Source: Plantago elongata
Taxonomy: Eukaryota > Streptophyta > Magnoliopsida > Lamiales > Plantaginaceae
NCBI GenBank assembly: GCA_036897095.1
Contig: JAYMSP010000216.1
Location: 1-64,000 of the forward strand
Length of the DNA stretch: 64,000 nt
Direction of reading: 5' to 3'
How positions within the stretch are numbered: the stretch's first letter is position 1; every line of letters starts with the position of its first letter. The notes below the pieces were generated by a model. The model was not told the origin of the DNA. It was given only the letters and a program-made list of their open reading frames with translations, and did not search any database. This document shows, piece by piece, positions 49,560-62,971 of the stretch. The position numbers were made by a program, and so were the translations under genes.

Positions 49560-50380
49560 TGTTGAGGTAAAAGCCCCAACTCTCGGGCATAACAAAAGCT
49601 AACTAAGTCCACTAGATTAGGATACTCAAACAAAGGTAGTCTTCAACTTCAAGCTCTAAACATCTAGGATGTAACCCTGCACAAGTGACTAGAGTGGGGG
49701 TTAGAACCTTTCGATCCGGCTTGCCAAGGATCAAGCCGGATGTGAGACTTTACTCGAGAGTGATTATGAATCGACTCTGTAAAAATGAAGGTCTAAAGCT
49801 TATAGTCAAGTGAGAAGATCAAGTGAACTTGTTGATTTACCTTGAGAAATGTGCCCTATTTATAGAGATTATTTCTCATTTAAGGGGAGAACTCTTGGAT
49901 TGTGCCAAGTGTAAGGCTAAAATTAAGCCAACAAAGACTTAATTAAGCCCATGGACCATAGTATTGTCATAATCCATCTACCATTTGAGCCTCAAGGCTA
50001 AATTAGTCATTTTGATCTTTGAGGGCATCTTCGTACTCTCATCTAAGAAGACATCTGGGGGTAATGTTCCGGATCGAGACATCCGGAACCGATTGTGCCC
50101 TCCTCTACTGACGTGCTATGATCTGCCACACTTGGTTCTCTTTAGCTTCGGATATAGACTCATATGCATTGGTGGTCCGGACCTGCTTCCTTTCGGATAT
50201 AACACTTTGGTCCGTCTTTTCTTATCACGGTATTCTTGTATGTTTTGGTCAGGTATGACCTTGGATGGCCCTTAGCTTGGGATCCTATGCTCGGACCCTT
50301 GAGGGCTTGTCCTTGTAATACCGTGATGTTTTAGGATCCAATCCTGAGACTAACGGATTGGACATATTTCCGTATTAACA
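49560..50380 (-). repeat. 3' LTR of Tat-2
   Basis: About 821 bp. On the minus strand it starts TGTTAATACGG directly after the polypurine tract; the outer end near 49560 is set by the TG of TGTTGAGGTAAAAG and is less certain. A minus-strand TATAAATA box lies near 49855-49865. Confidence 0.7.
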
Positions 50381-50838
50381 TATGTCCCCCTAGTTTCCAA
50401 GTATCTTAGTAGAAGATAGTTGGGAATTATAAAAGAAGAAGTCTTTCTTTCAATCCGTTCATGAGAAAAAAGAAATTCGGGTCTAGTGGTTCTTGAAGTT
50501 CTTTTGAGAGTAGCCCTCCCCCCCCCCCCTCTTTTTTCTTACAGTCCGAAGTAGAAGACTTCAGACTGTAATTCTGAGAAAAAGGGTACTTGATTCTGAG
50601 AGACACTTCTCGAACGTCCGAACAGATAAATATCTGAAAGGATATGTTTGTCATCTGGATGTTGAGACATCCGAAGTGATTGCTTGAATAGTGGAGTCAC
50701 GTTTGGTGTCGTGATTGGGCTGACCAATTGTGTCTTTATGCTTCTTTAGTTGTATTGTGATCGTTGGATCAAACAGATCAACGGTGAGTCTGAACAGGTA
50801 AATAACAATAAATGCTTGTACTGCCCAAATTGTCCTCC

Positions 50839-50846
50839 TATAAATA
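50839..50846 (+). promoter_or_regulatory. Antisense TATA box 1 in Tat-2
   Basis: TATAAATA in the context CTCCTATAAATAGGGG, like the antisense boxes in Tat-1, about 170 bp upstream of a plus-strand open frame at 51021. Confidence 0.55.
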
Positions 50847-51020
50847 GGGGGCAGTTATTTTCAATTTTAACCATCGCGCCAAGAGAAAGTGACCCATCCG
50901 AAGTGAATAAATTAACTGAGGTAAATTATAACTCCGGGATGAAACTTTGGATGTCAATACCTCTGGAACTGATGGTGAATTCGGATCCAAAGTAACTTAC
51001 ATCGATTTTTTGCATGAAGG

Positions 51021-54000
51021 ATGTCGAAGAATTACTCCGGACCATCACGTTGGGCACTCTATCAAAATGTGTACGATGCTCGCAGCTCTGCTCCTATGCC
51101 AGTTCCATCCTTGGCTCCTAATCCGTTCGAACCCCCCATTTTCCCTAGCTATGAAGGATGGCGCGACCTGATCAACTATGATTGCGGGGTGTGGCATTCT
51201 CCTCTTTATCCGGGCGAGGGCAGTTCTGCTGATTTGGTGATTCTGGATCCGATCTTGTGTAATCTCATGTGCCCCGTGTGAGCGCTTTCGGAGATACGAG
51301 AAATGGGTCGGAAGGCCCAGCTCATGCAAGCTCGGGCTTGGAAGAAGAGCGAGAGAGAGGCTCGGAGGGAGGCGGAGGCTGGTCCGACTAACATGGTGGA
51401 GACCCAGGAGTCTAGTATGGATGCTCCAACAGGTTCACGGCGGGGTATGCCCTATTATAAAAATGTAATAATTTACATCTTTTGCTACTTCAGACAAGTA
51501 TTATTCGGCTTCTGTAACTTATTAATCATCATTTTGCTCCGTCTGAACTTGGATGATCCTTCGGATATATGTACTAGTTTTACATATATCAAATTTTGTG
51601 TTTGTTGGATCTAATTGATGCCTTGTCTATTTAAACAACTCCTTGTGCTTGCGTTGTGAAATGATTCGACAATCCGAAGCAAATAGAGTGCTTAGGTTCA
51701 TTCGAGACTCGAAGATAACAACCGGGATGAACGGGTGAAAAGTATCCGAAGTGAATAAGTTTACTAGGGAATAAACAAATTCTTCCAATTTTGATTGTTA
51801 AGTTAGGTATATCTGAAGTAATCCTCATCCGAAGGTTTGTGGCATTCGAGGGATACCAAACTTCATCAAGTATGTCGATGTCCGAATATGTCATTTCAAC
51901 TTCCCAAATGATCTCAATCATTGGATCAAAAGTAGTGGGCGGTTAGATCATGGGCACGATCTTCAAGGCGGTTGGAATTTTCAAATTATCCCCCTCTATA
52001 TATAGGGTTGCCGTCAATCTCAATTGCAACGTTATTCTAGAGAGTGGATTTTGAGTGATACAACATCCGAAGCAAAGCATCTGCGTCTTCCGAACCAAAA
52101 GCTGCCTTCGATCCAATCTCCGAATTAAATCAAGTAAGTATCCGAACTTTCGTTTACTTCGGAGATGTGTTTAATCTATCTTGTTCTTCATTGATGTATG
52201 TGCCATACTCTTGCTAAGTATTTATCATTAAATCGGATGCTATTATACATGCGGAAGTATCCAAGAATTCTGAACACGAATAGTAGAGTAGGGTAATCCG
52301 TAGAGAACTAATTGCGCCTACTAACTCCAAAATAAGTGAGAACTAAGAAATCCGAAACTAGGGTTCGAAGATAAGTGCCTTGGACAAAATCTTTGTGTAT
52401 TGCTTGCCTAGGTCGTCTCAGACCGTTTAGACTTATCCTTACCTTCCTTAGGATGTCTAATAGTGATAGCCAGAACGTACCCGAAGGTCGCATTTACAGA
52501 TCCAAGCCAGGCTTGAGCCCGGATACTAATTCGTACTCCGTCACTTTAGAAGAACGGATTGACATTGAGGTTGGGGATGTTGCCGAAGAGCAAGAACAGG
52601 AACACGTGCCGATAGAAATGGAGACGGATACGGAGGTAAGTAGCCCTTCATATCGCCTTGTAGTACCCGGTTCCAAAGATCCGGATCGCCAAGATTACTC
52701 GAGTTCCTCTGATTCTTAGGCATTAGCGACCCACGAGACTACCACCCGAGAGGCTGGGATTGCCTCCGGATCCGATGGTGGTAATCTCCTTCTTGAGGTC
52801 GGTCTCTTATGCCGTAGTTTGGGTTATAATACTCGTATTTGTCCTTACCAATTACCCTTTATGGTGGAGGATACAACCGACGAGGCTCCGGATCTTGCCG
52901 CCAACGAGGCTGGTATTGAGGACACGGTCCGAATGGTGACTCCCCTCCAAACCGTCGAAGAAAGTAATCAAAATGAGGAAAAATCTCCGGCTGCTGAAGT
53001 ACCTTCGGTTACCATTCCGAAGGAAGAGGAGGAGGAAGAAGATGATAAAGATGAAGAGAGGGCTTAAACCGCCAATTGTGTGGAGGCCGGAGAAGAAGAA
53101 GAAGAGGATGACGAGGGCCAGATCGGTACATTCGTGGGGACGTCAAGTGATCGGGTCTACGAGATCAAATACTCGAGGAGTAGGGATGAAGTTGTCCATC
53201 TGAACATTACTGGGGAATTGAATTTGGACTAAAACCTTCTGACCAGAGCCAGCAAAATAACCGTCGAGAGTTTGAAGGAGATCTGAGCCAAATATGAGAT
53301 CCATGAGTCTTTGGAGATGATTGCTCCGGATCTCCAACATGCTTTTTACAATCCGCCAGAAGGATGTATGGCGGTCTATGACGTCTCGCTTCATTGCGGA
53401 TGGAGACTCCCTGTTGCTCCTCAATTTCTTCGGATCTTCAATGATCGCAATCTAAGTCCGCTCCAAATCATCCCAAACTCTTTGGGCAACTTGATGTGCT
53501 TCATCGTCCTGTGCAAGCATCTGGGGATCGCCATGAATACAACTAACTTCCAGATGCTATTTGAGATCAAAGCTAGTGAATCCCATCCGAACTTTTACTC
53601 ATTCCTAGTTCGGTTTGGATATGACTTCTTTGATGATCTGATCTCGTCTCTTGGTGTGGAATGGTGGCGGAAGTTCTTCTTCGTCCGTCCGGCTCTTAAG
53701 GTTGACCAACCTGAATCGAGTTAGGGAAAATGGGTGTTCCGTGTGTCTTTTCCTGAGAGACTTTCACTTTCACCCGCACTCCGGCACGAAACTTTCCTTT
53801 GTAGATGCAAGGTCTCCAAAGAAAACATCGGACCCAAATATACTTCTTCCGGGGGTTGATCTGCCAGCCTTTGCCCTATTTGGCTGGATTGGCCGCGGAA
53901 TGCTACCATGGAAATCCGGATCATGACTTTGGTTAGTGATAGGGCCGGACAAATAGGTATCCGAAGCTTGCTTGATTGTTTCTATCTCTTGCTAAATATA

Positions 54001-55490
54001 TTGAAAATATTTTAAAGTGTAGATATTATGAATACACTCTTTCTCGGATCTAACCAGTATGTTTTTCTTGTAGAGTTTTGGTTCGATTATACCATGTAGG
54101 CTTTGTTAGAGTTAAAGAGGAAGCAAAAAGAGGACCAGGAGCAGGAGATCGTGGATAAGCTGCGGTCCCGGACCATTAAGGTCTCCACTACCTTTCTGAT
54201 GGAAGAGCCCATCAATGCTGCCACCTTTCTAGACCGGAATCTTCAACGGGTATACCAAGGTCAGGATCCGATGAAAAATGCCCACTCTGAAGCAGGGTAA
54301 GAACACGGCTGGTAAGGTTGTTGATGCCAAAAAGGCTCCCAAGCCTGTTGGCTCCGGATCTACCAAGCCATCCGGATCTTCTGTCACAAAGGCAGTGTTC
54401 AGACCCAAAAGGGTATCCGAAGGTCCAATTCTCCCGATAAAGAAGGGTAAGGAAAGGCAATCGAGGTCCCCGACCCGGATGACGACTTAGAGGCCGAGGT
54501 GACCCGAATGGTTGCTGTGAATGTGGTGGAGAGGATGGCCGAACTGGTTGCGGCAAACCGGAAGGTAAGAATCCGAAGTACCTAAACTTGTTTTTGATTT
54601 GTTGTCCACTATTATAATGCTAATTCTTTCGGAACTACTCCATGCAGCTGTCTATGGTCGTACGGGCTTGCATTATTGTAGCTAGAGAGAGAGCCGAGAT
54701 AGACACCCAGCTCTCCAAGTCCGAAGCCAGTGTGAGGGAGATGGAAGGGAAGCATCAGGATTCCAAGAGGAAGTTCCTATCTGTGTCCTCGGAGATGAGG
54801 AAGCTGGTTGAGAGCCGGAATGATCTAGCACAAGATCTGACTAAAGTTTGAACCGACTATAAGGTGCTTGAGAAGGGCTTATCGGACTTCCTGGAGCTGA
54901 CCCGGAGCTTCAACGATCAGATGCTCCACAATCTCCAAAGGACTCGGACTGAGGCTGTTCGGGACTTCCTAGCTTCTCCCTCTTGCAAATTCTATCTCCA
55001 GACCACCGAAAATGATGCCCGGAGTGAGGGATTCAAAGCGGCTATAGGCTAACTTCAGCTGAAGAGGAAACTACTAGGTGATTTTAATCTGAAGTTCGAG
55101 GGCATGAGTGCTTACAATAATCTGGATGGCACTCGCTTCACCGGAGAACCTTTGGATGATGTTGAACTGATGAAAGACGAGTTCGTGGAGCTGGTTGTCT
55201 TGGAAACATCTGATTTGAAGTTCAACCACGTTGGTCCCTTCCTTCCGGAGTTCGTTCTCGATATACTGCTGCAACATCTGTTGGTCCCTCTCGAAACCTA
55301 TCTGGAGCACAATCGAGACTGGTTAACACTCTCGGCTCCAGCCATCGGACACCCGGAGCTGGATTTGATGGCCAAGGCTCCGAAGTACTCTGATTAGATG
55401 AAGAAGAGGCATGAAACCGAGAAAGCTAAGGAAACCACCAGAGAGGGGACTTCGCAAACCCCAAAATGAAGAAAGAAGTTGAAGGTGGAG
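51021..55490 (+). pseudogene. Antisense genes of Tat-2 (Transposase_28 / 'putative gypsy type transposon' family, fossil)
   Basis: Plus-strand open segments at 51021-51281, 52455-52719, 52819-53067, 53311-53724, 54103-54490, 54642-55052 and 55104-55397. The segment at 53311-53724 carries the family core (PPEGCMAVYDVSLHCGWRLP, FIVLCKHLGIAMNTTNFQML, EWWRKFFFV). Acidic low-complexity stretches precede it, and coiled-coil-like charged helices (EIDTQLSKSEASVREMEGKH) follow. The name Transposase_28 is historical; the genes travel with Tat-lineage retrotransposons. Decayed. Confidence 0.8.
51997..52004 (+). promoter_or_regulatory. Antisense TATA box 2 in Tat-2
   Basis: TATATATA in the context CCCCTCTATATATAGGG, about 450 bp upstream of the plus-strand frame that begins at 52455. 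Confidence 0.5.
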
Positions 55491-56099
55491 TATGCTACGT
55501 AGACATGTACGATCCTCAGACCTTAAGATAATTTTTATATTCTTGCATCATCTTATTTTATCCCGAATACTTTTAATTCCCTGCTTTATTTCGGATATTA
55601 TTTGCTAGTGGTGTGGCTTTGGCCATGCATCCGGAGTGATTTTACCTTGTGTTGAATGTTCTGTTTATTTGCAACTCTTTTTAACTCGGACCATATATTG
55701 TCTATTTGTTCAGATATTTTTATGTAGCTCCTTCCTTTCCTCTTTTTGGTGAAGTAATTTTTGTTCGGATGTTTGTATGATATATCCGAACGTTTATGAA
55801 TTGTTTTTTGGCTAACAATCATTTCTTAGTTCGGACTATATCATACCCGAAACTCTCTATCCGAGGAGAATGTATTCAGAAGTAAAGAGATTAATTCTTG
55901 AAAAAGATAGTCGTTGTATTGATTTGACGGAAACACAACTACAAACGGTGGGTCAAAATGACCTTTGGAACAACTTTGAACAAAACAGAAATGATCAACA
56001 ACATCTTAAGCATAAAACTTCTGCAAATTCCTTGCATTCCAGGTTCTCTTGTGTACTCTTCCTTCAAGGTCTTCTGTCTCAAAGCTCCCATTGTTCCGC

Positions 56100-59000
56100 A
56101 ATGATTTTATAGGGACCTTCCCAGATAGGTTTGAGTTTTCCAACATGGCTAAGGATATCCGCCCTTCTTAAGACCAAGTCTCCAACTTGGAAGTCCTTGT
56201 TGCACACATTCTTGTTGTAGGCTCAGGCGATGGAACTCTGATATCTAAGGATATGAGCTAGATAAGAATTTATCTTATCCTCCAGGAGCTCGAGCTCATA
56301 GATCCGAGCTGCCTCATTCTCTCCGAGCTGATATTGCTGGATTCTCTAAATTTCAACAATGACCTCTGAGGGAATGACTGCCTCGGATCCATACACTAAG
56401 GAGTGGGTTGCAGCCCTCGGAGTGGTCCGATGTGCCCAGAGTACACCATCCAAATCCTTGACCCAACTTTATTGGAAAGTTTTGAGTCTTTTCTCCAGGA
56501 TCTTCACAATGGTTCAGTTGGTAGACTCGACTTGTCCATTGGCTTGGGGGTATCCGACTGAAGTGAAGCGATGCTCGATCTTTAAGGATTTGCACCATTC
56601 CTTAAGCTTGTGTCCGGAGAACTGGGCTCCGTTGTCTGAGACAAGAATCCTCGGGAGTCCGAAGTGACAAATGATATTTTTCCAGATAAAGGTCTGGACC
56701 CGGGCCTCCGTAATGGTAGCCACTACTTCGACTTCAACCCACTTCATGAAGTATTCTATAGCCACAGTCAAGAATTTCTTTTGTTGAGCGCCCCGAGGGA
56801 AAGGTCCCACAATGTCAATGCCCCACTAATTAAATGGGCACGAGATGATTGACGAAATAATCGGATTGCTGGGCCTATGAGGGTTATTGGCGTAGAATTG
56901 GCAATCATTGAAGGTTTGGGCGAAGGTAGCCGAGTGCTTGTCAATTGTCGGCCAGTAATAGCCCTGCCGAATGATCTTCTGTGCCAAAGTCCTTCCCTTG
57001 GAATGGCTACCACAACTGCCACTATGTAATTCTTCAAGGACAGTCCGGGCCTCTTGTGGTCCGAGGCAGCGCAAATGGGTTTCATTGAAGGATCTCTTGT
57101 AAAGGTCATCTTCAAGTAGGAAGTATCGGGGTTCTCGTCATTGAACTCTTCGGGCTTCTACAGGATCCGAAGGTAACATACCATTCCGCAGATAAGCTAG
57201 AATATATGTCATCCAAGTTCTTTCTGAGTCTAAATGGTATATCGAGAGTTCTTGACCTTGAAGAGAAGATGTCCGGAGAGTTAAGAGGATTATACTTCTT
57301 GTGCCCAAAGCTCGGGATGCAGAAGCAAATTTAGCAAGGGAATCTGCCTTCTCATTATACGACCTATCGAACCTCTCGAGAGAAAACTCCTCAAAGTCCG
57401 ACACTACCTCTTTGAGCTTTTCTAGGTATAGAACCATATTCGGACCCTTAGTGGTAAAGGCCCCGATATATTGAGATTCGACCAGTTGGGACTCTGTATA
57501 TGCTTGGATCCTCTTTACTTGTAGGGCTTTTGCCATCCGAAGATCTACTAGAAGAGCTTCATACTCAATCTCGTTGTTAGTTACCCGAAAGTCCAGGGTA
57601 ATGGAATAATCCACTTGAGCTCCTTTGAGACTACATATATGGATACCTATCCCTCCGAGTCCGCCATTGGATGATCCGTCCACCTGCAGGATCTAAGGTG
57701 AACCTTGTTTCTTTAAGACTTCCTCGGGTGCTGCCTTTTCTCCCTGCATCTGAGCATCCTTGGAAGAACCTTCGGAAGGAATGACTTCCATCATAGTGTT
57801 CGAATCTTCCACAATAAACATCCACTGATCCCCGAAGAGACCATTCTCATGGTCTTGCTCTTCTTCTTCTTCTATCGACAGTGATTCGGATGGGGGAGCT
57901 TCGGGTAAGATTTCCGGATCTGCTAATTTGAGACTCCTGGGCTCTGGATCCTTGGTACCTTATTCTGGAAAGTCAACTAGAAAATCAGCTAGAACTTGGG
58001 CTTTCTGGCTGACAGAGCCTAATACGAGACCTCGTACTCGCTAAGTTCGATTGCCCACTTCGAAAGTCTTCCAGATTGTTTCGGCATTCCCATCACTTGC
58101 TTAAGGGGCTCATTCGTCAAGACAATAACTTGATGGGATTTGAAGTAAGGTTTAAGCCTTCGGGCCGTGTGGACTAATGCATAGGCCATCTTTTCAATGT
58201 GAAGGTACCTCAGCTCGAGTCCAGCAAGAGCTTTGCATAGGTAATAAATGGGCAACTGATCGTTCCCTTGGATCCAGACCAGCACGAAACTCATAGCTTT
58301 GTTTGTCACATCCAAGTACAAGTACAAGGGATCCCCTTCGATTAGTTTGGACAAAGGCGGAAGCGAGATCAAGTAGGTTTTCAGGCTCTCGAAGGCTTCC
58401 TCACACTCCTTTGTCCATTCAAATCTATCCCCTTTTCTTAGGATCTTGAAGAATGGTAAGTTCTTCTCGGCTGATCTCGAAATGAACCTGCTAAGGGATA
58501 GGACCCTTCCAATGAGTTGTTGCACTTCATTTACATTCTTGGGTTGAGGTAAGTCTAGGATTGCCCGGATCTTCTCCGCATTGGCACTAATACCTCTCTC
58601 CGTGACCATGTATCCGAGGAACTTTCCCCCTTTAACCCTGAAGGTGCATTTGTCCGGATTCAAACTCATCCCGTACTTCCTTAGGATGGCGAAGCAGTTC
58701 TCCACATCCTCAATTTGATTATCCTCAGTTTAGCTCTTGACCAACATATCATCCACATAGATTTTCATAGTCTTTCCTAGCTCTTCTTTAAACATTTTGT
58801 TTACGAACCTTTGATATGTTGCCCCGGCATTCTTGAGTCCGAATGGCATTACCTTGAAGTAATACACTCATCCTGCCGCGAAGAAGGTTGTTTTCGGGAC
58901 ATCCACTTGTGCCATCCGAATCTGGTAGAAGCCTTGAAAAACATCCATAAAACTTAACAAAGCACATCAGGCTGTAGAGTCTACCAATTGTTCAATCCGA

Positions 59001-59870
59001 GGTTAAGGGTATGGATCCTTCGGAAAAATCTTGTTGAGCCGAGTAAAATAATTACACATTCACCATTTCCCGAGGATTTCTCGACCAGGATAACATTGCA
59101 TACCCAATCCGAGTATCTGACCTCCTCGATGTGTCCGTCTTTCAATAGCCTATCTACTTCCGCAGCGATGATAGCATTTTCAATTGAACCAAAATCCTTC
59201 ATCTTCTGTCGAATGTGCTTGACCGTGGGATCCATGTTCAGACGGTGAACAGCTACCCTCGGGTCCATCCCTTTGAGGCCATCCATGCTCCAAGCAAAGA
59301 TATCTGAATGTTTCCTTAGACAGGCTATCAATTTCAGCTCCACCTCTAAGTTCACTTTAGTACCAATCCTAGTCTTTTTATCTGTATTCCCCTCCATGAT
59401 CTGAATTTCTTTGAGGTTCTGGTGGGGCTTGATCCGACATAATTGGGGAACTTGTGATATAATGATCCTACCCCGATTTTAGTCTTCGGAGGTTGCGCTG
59501 GGCTCGGAACCTTGGAAATCACAAGTGCTGGATTAGCGGCTATGTTTGTGGATAATATGTAACATTCTCAAGCTTCTCGTCTATTGCCTAGTTCTTCTCC
59601 GACCCCGTAAGGAGTGGGAAACTTGACTCGATTGTGTAATGGAGACGAAATGGCCTGGAACTAATTAAGACCTGGTCATTCGAAGATAATATTGTAGTTA
59701 ATGCCTTATCCACCACGAGGAACAATATAGTCTGAGTCACTCTCCTCGGAGAAGTGCCCATCGACACCTGTAGCTTGATGGTTGTGATGGGTGTGACAAT
59801 CGCTTCTCCAAACCTGGATAGAGAAGTGTGCACTCTACAATACTCAATCTCCCCCCAAGTTCATATGGTC
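56100..59870 (-). pseudogene. Tat-2 pol region (fossil)
   Basis: From the right: protease remnant (59588-59870), reverse transcriptase (58705-59397 and neighbours), RT end and gypsy RNase H (58019-58705), archaeal-type RNase H (57138-57683, MDGSSNGGLGGIGIHICS and NNEIEYEALLVDLRMAK), integrase zinc-binding part (56826-57115), integrase core (56514-56810, GYPQANGQVESTN) and C-terminal part to about 56100. Broken. Confidence 0.88.
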
Positions 59871-59956
59871 GATGGTTCGCTTTGAGATGATGTACGAGGA
59901 GCTTCCCGTATCGACCAATACCTTATTGACTTTGTATGTAGAAATGAGAAGGGAAA

Positions 59957-61872
59957 CTACCAAGGGTACGTTGGGGGGTCTGGTATTCCCTCCTCCGGGT
60001 GTTGGAAGTGGTATTTCACTATCATCAAAGGAGATGACATTGGACCCCCACTCCGCATATCCTGAGCAGTTCTCTCCCTAGCATTCCAACTATCTTCCCC
60101 ACTCAGCCCTCCGGCTATAGGGCAGATTCTCGCATCCCTTTCTTCCGGATAATCATCATACCTTCTTGCTTTGGGAGGTGGAGTGTTTTTAGGAGGAGGC
60201 GGGATTGTCATGGATTTGGGCATCGGATACCTTTCATCATGTCCGGGATGGTCCTGTTCTTTCTTGAAGTAAGGGTCCTTCAATTGCCCGCTCCGGATCA
60301 CTGTCTCAATCTTAGTCTTGAGTTGGATGCATTTTTCAGTTGGATGCCCAGTCTGTTTGTGAAAAGCACAATAAACCTTTGCTCCCTTACCCTTTCTATT
60401 GTTAAAGAAGGGTCTAGGCCACTGAATATCTAGGTACTTCTCTACCATTATCCACAAGATCTCCTCTCTCGGACGGTTCAAACTAGTATACTCGACATAT
60501 CTCCTAGGCGGAGTACGCTCTTTCGAGGCTCATGATTACCCTAGGTATCCTTCCTTAAGTCGGGTTTACATGTTTGGGTGCCTCTTGCCTGACTGGTTTC
60601 TTAGCTTTCTTCTATACAGCTCTAATGGGGACGTTCCTTCGGAATTCCACTCCATATAAGACATGATCACAAATGTCTTCGAGTTGATTCTCATTCAAAA
60701 TCTCCTCATTGGATAATTTCTTTCGGAGATCATGGTTGCTGGTGTTGGCATACATGTGACGGACTTGTTCTTTAATGTTGTGTGCCTCTACCTGTCGAAC
60801 CTCCGAGTTAAATCTATCCAAGAAGGTCTGAAGATCTTCATTCTCGGACTGAATGATGCCGGCCAGGTGGTCCACTGATCTTTTCCTTCTCTTAGACTTT
60901 TGGAATCTCATCAATAAGTGTGCGGGTACATCATCAAAAGATTTGACGGATCCGGAAGGCAAGCTAGTCCACCAATCCATTGCCTCCCCGGAGTTAGTGG
61001 TAGAGAAATTGAGTGCCTTGAGGTTATCATTCAACCCGTTATTGTCCATCTTGGACTCGTAACGAGTAAGGTGAGCTGTCAGAAAACCAACTCCATAATA
61101 GCGCTCCAAATTTGGAATGGTACATTACGGAGGCTTTTTCTCTCTTCGAATTGCAACACTCAATCAGTTCGGAACTCTGTTAGTTACCTTCTCATGCGCA
61201 TTCACCATGTTGCTGAGTTTGGCAATTTCAGTCTCCAATGTTTTTTGTTGGATAAAGATTTGATTGGGTGTTAACCTCTATCCTGTCCTCGGATCCAAGA
61301 CGGTTCCGGACACTTGTTCTGCTCTAATCTTAACAACACTCTCTCCTACATGATCATCAACTCTCCTCGGATTTGAGGTTATCTGGATCACCCTGGTTGG
61401 TTCGGCTCTAGCCCTTACGGGACTCCTTTCTTGCTAGTCTCAAAAGTTAGTTCTCTGATTGATCACATGTCAGAGGTCATTATTTCGGATGACTTCCCCA
61501 ATCCTTTCCCTCACTGGTCTCCTTTCAAGCCTTGATTGTGCATGCTTGGCTGGCTCAGGAGCAGGTTGAGGAGGTGTTGGCTGGACATTGTTTGAACCTA
61601 GACATCCTTGGATGACATTCAGTAACAATCCGAACTCATTGTCGTTCATCCCGAACTCATAAGGAGAAATGACAGTCTCATTCGGCATAGTGAAATTCCT
61701 CCCCATTGGTGGTTCGTGCGCTCCTGATGGAGGAGGTTGCTGGATCGAAGGAGCCTGGTCTCTTGTAGTGATCTCCGGAGGAGTCTCCTGCGAAGAAGAA
61801 GTAGCGGTATGCCCGTCGTTGGGTCGACTCCTCTCTGCTCGAGTGGTGCTCTGAGCTGATGCGGTTTTTCAA
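59957..61872 (-). pseudogene. Tat-2 gag region (fossil)
   Basis: The capsid-type gag domain is at 60612-61109 (DWWTSLPSGSVKSFDDVPAH, FLDRFNSEVRQVE). A zinc-knuckle-like segment near 60320-60420 reads VYCAFHKQTGHPTEKCIQL. A proline- and arginine-rich leader lies at 61470-61872. Broken; parallel in order to Tat-1. Confidence 0.85.
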
Positions 61873-61899
61873 GTAGGAGGTCTAAAATAAGTAATGTGT

Positions 61900-62160
61900 A
61901 AACAACTCCGATCATCTCCAACTGAGTTGTTTGCACAACTTTAATGGCCGGAGTTGCTACGATGTGGAGCTGCTCCATTAGAGTTGTTTTAGCTCCGGCT
62001 GGACAATTTACAACTCCAATTAGAGATGCTCCTGATGGAGTTGTGGAAATAACTTCTCCATTTGAGCTGTTACAGCTCCATTTGAACTGTACAGCTCCAT
62101 TAGAGCTTTTTACAAAGCTCAAAGTTGTTACAGCTCGGCTATCTCCGATGGAGCTTTACT
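61900..62160. repeat. AGCTCCA-rich palindromic repeat, copy 1
   Basis: Dense in GGAGCT/AGCTCC and GAGTTG/CAACTC pairs. It aligns with 62940-62971 plus 63860-64000: GTGGAGCTGCTCCATTA, then AGAGATGCT, then GAGTTGTGGAAATAACTTCT. The family is not recognised; the density of inverted pairs suggests a MITE-like repeat. Confidence 0.6.
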
Positions 62161-62435
62161 TTCCTTCCTCATTTCTTTTTTAAATTTCAATCAAACTTTT
62201 AATTTGCTCTGGAAATTATTTCTGATTTATATTTAAGTCCGTTATCTTGATTATAATTATATTGTAAAAATTGTAAAGGCCCCTATATAATTTTTAATTC
62301 ATTGTATTAACCAATAAATAAGGTATTCAATAAAAAAAGAAAAAAAATCATATACCACCCTCACTAGATGCCCTCTTTTCAGATTAGTCTCTTCTAAATG
62401 AATAATCACATCTAGATCCAAAAAGCTATCAACTA
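62161..62435. other. AT-rich spacer
   Basis: No gene or defined repeat seen. Confidence 0.35.
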
Positions 62436-62665
62436 CTCCCTCCGTCCCGTTAATAATGAAAGAATTTGATATTGCACGCTTTTAAGAAAAATATGTAGTA
62501 TGTGGTTAAGAATGAGTTTGAGATATAAAAGTACATGTGGGTCCAATAATGTGTGGTAAAATATGAGTTGTATTGTGGGGATTATTTACATAAATGGAAA
62601 ATTATTTCATTTTGGTGGGACGCTTCAAACGAAAAATTATTTCACTTCTAGCGGGACAAAGAGAA
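62436..62665. mobile_element. Stowaway-like MITE (Tc1/mariner group)
   Basis: Starts CTCCCTCCGTCCCGTTAATA after TA (62434-62435) and ends GCGGGACAAAGAGAA before TA (62666-62667). The CTCCCTCCGTCCC terminus with a TA target is a common plant Stowaway signature; the right end has drifted. About 230 bp, no coding content. Confidence 0.85.
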
Positions 62666-62971
62666 TATTACATATAGGTCCAAATGAACAAACAAAATTT
62701 AAATTTAGCCAAACACACAATTCACAAGTTTTAATGAAGTTTACAATTTTTATCTTTGTAATGCAGTTTACAAATTTGACCCTGACATAAAACAAATTAT
62801 CTATATAGTCAATATTCAAAATTATATTTATAACTTATAATATTCAACAAACTAATAAATATAATAACTAAAATAAAACAGAAAATTTGTCAGAAATTCA
62901 AAAAGGAAAAAAAAAGTGGGAAGTGATCAGGTTCGTGTAAAAAACTTTAGCACAACTTGGATCGTCGTAGT

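Larger units (their letters stand above)
49560..61872 (-). mobile_element. Tat-2: Tat-lineage Ty3/gypsy LTR retrotransposon, 5' LTR not in view, decayed
   Basis: Minus orientation, 12.3 kb seen. The 3' LTR (49560-50380) adjoins a polypurine tract (CTAGGGGGACA on the minus strand). Then, going right, come a long antisense gene region (about 50840-55490), integrase, archaeal-type RNase H, gypsy RNase H, reverse transcriptase, protease, gag and leader (to about 61870). Past 61872 the sequence changes to an unrelated palindromic repeat, so the 5' LTR is lost or lies beyond the window. Age cannot be read from LTR pairs. Same lineage as Tat-1, but clearly diverged in LTR and gag. Broken in more than ten places. 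Confidence 0.9.

Noticed and set aside
53311-53724. Plus-strand open frame that could be taken for a novel host gene
   Set aside because: Its sequence fits the Transposase_28 family carried antisense by Tat-lineage retrotransposons, and it lies inside Tat-2.
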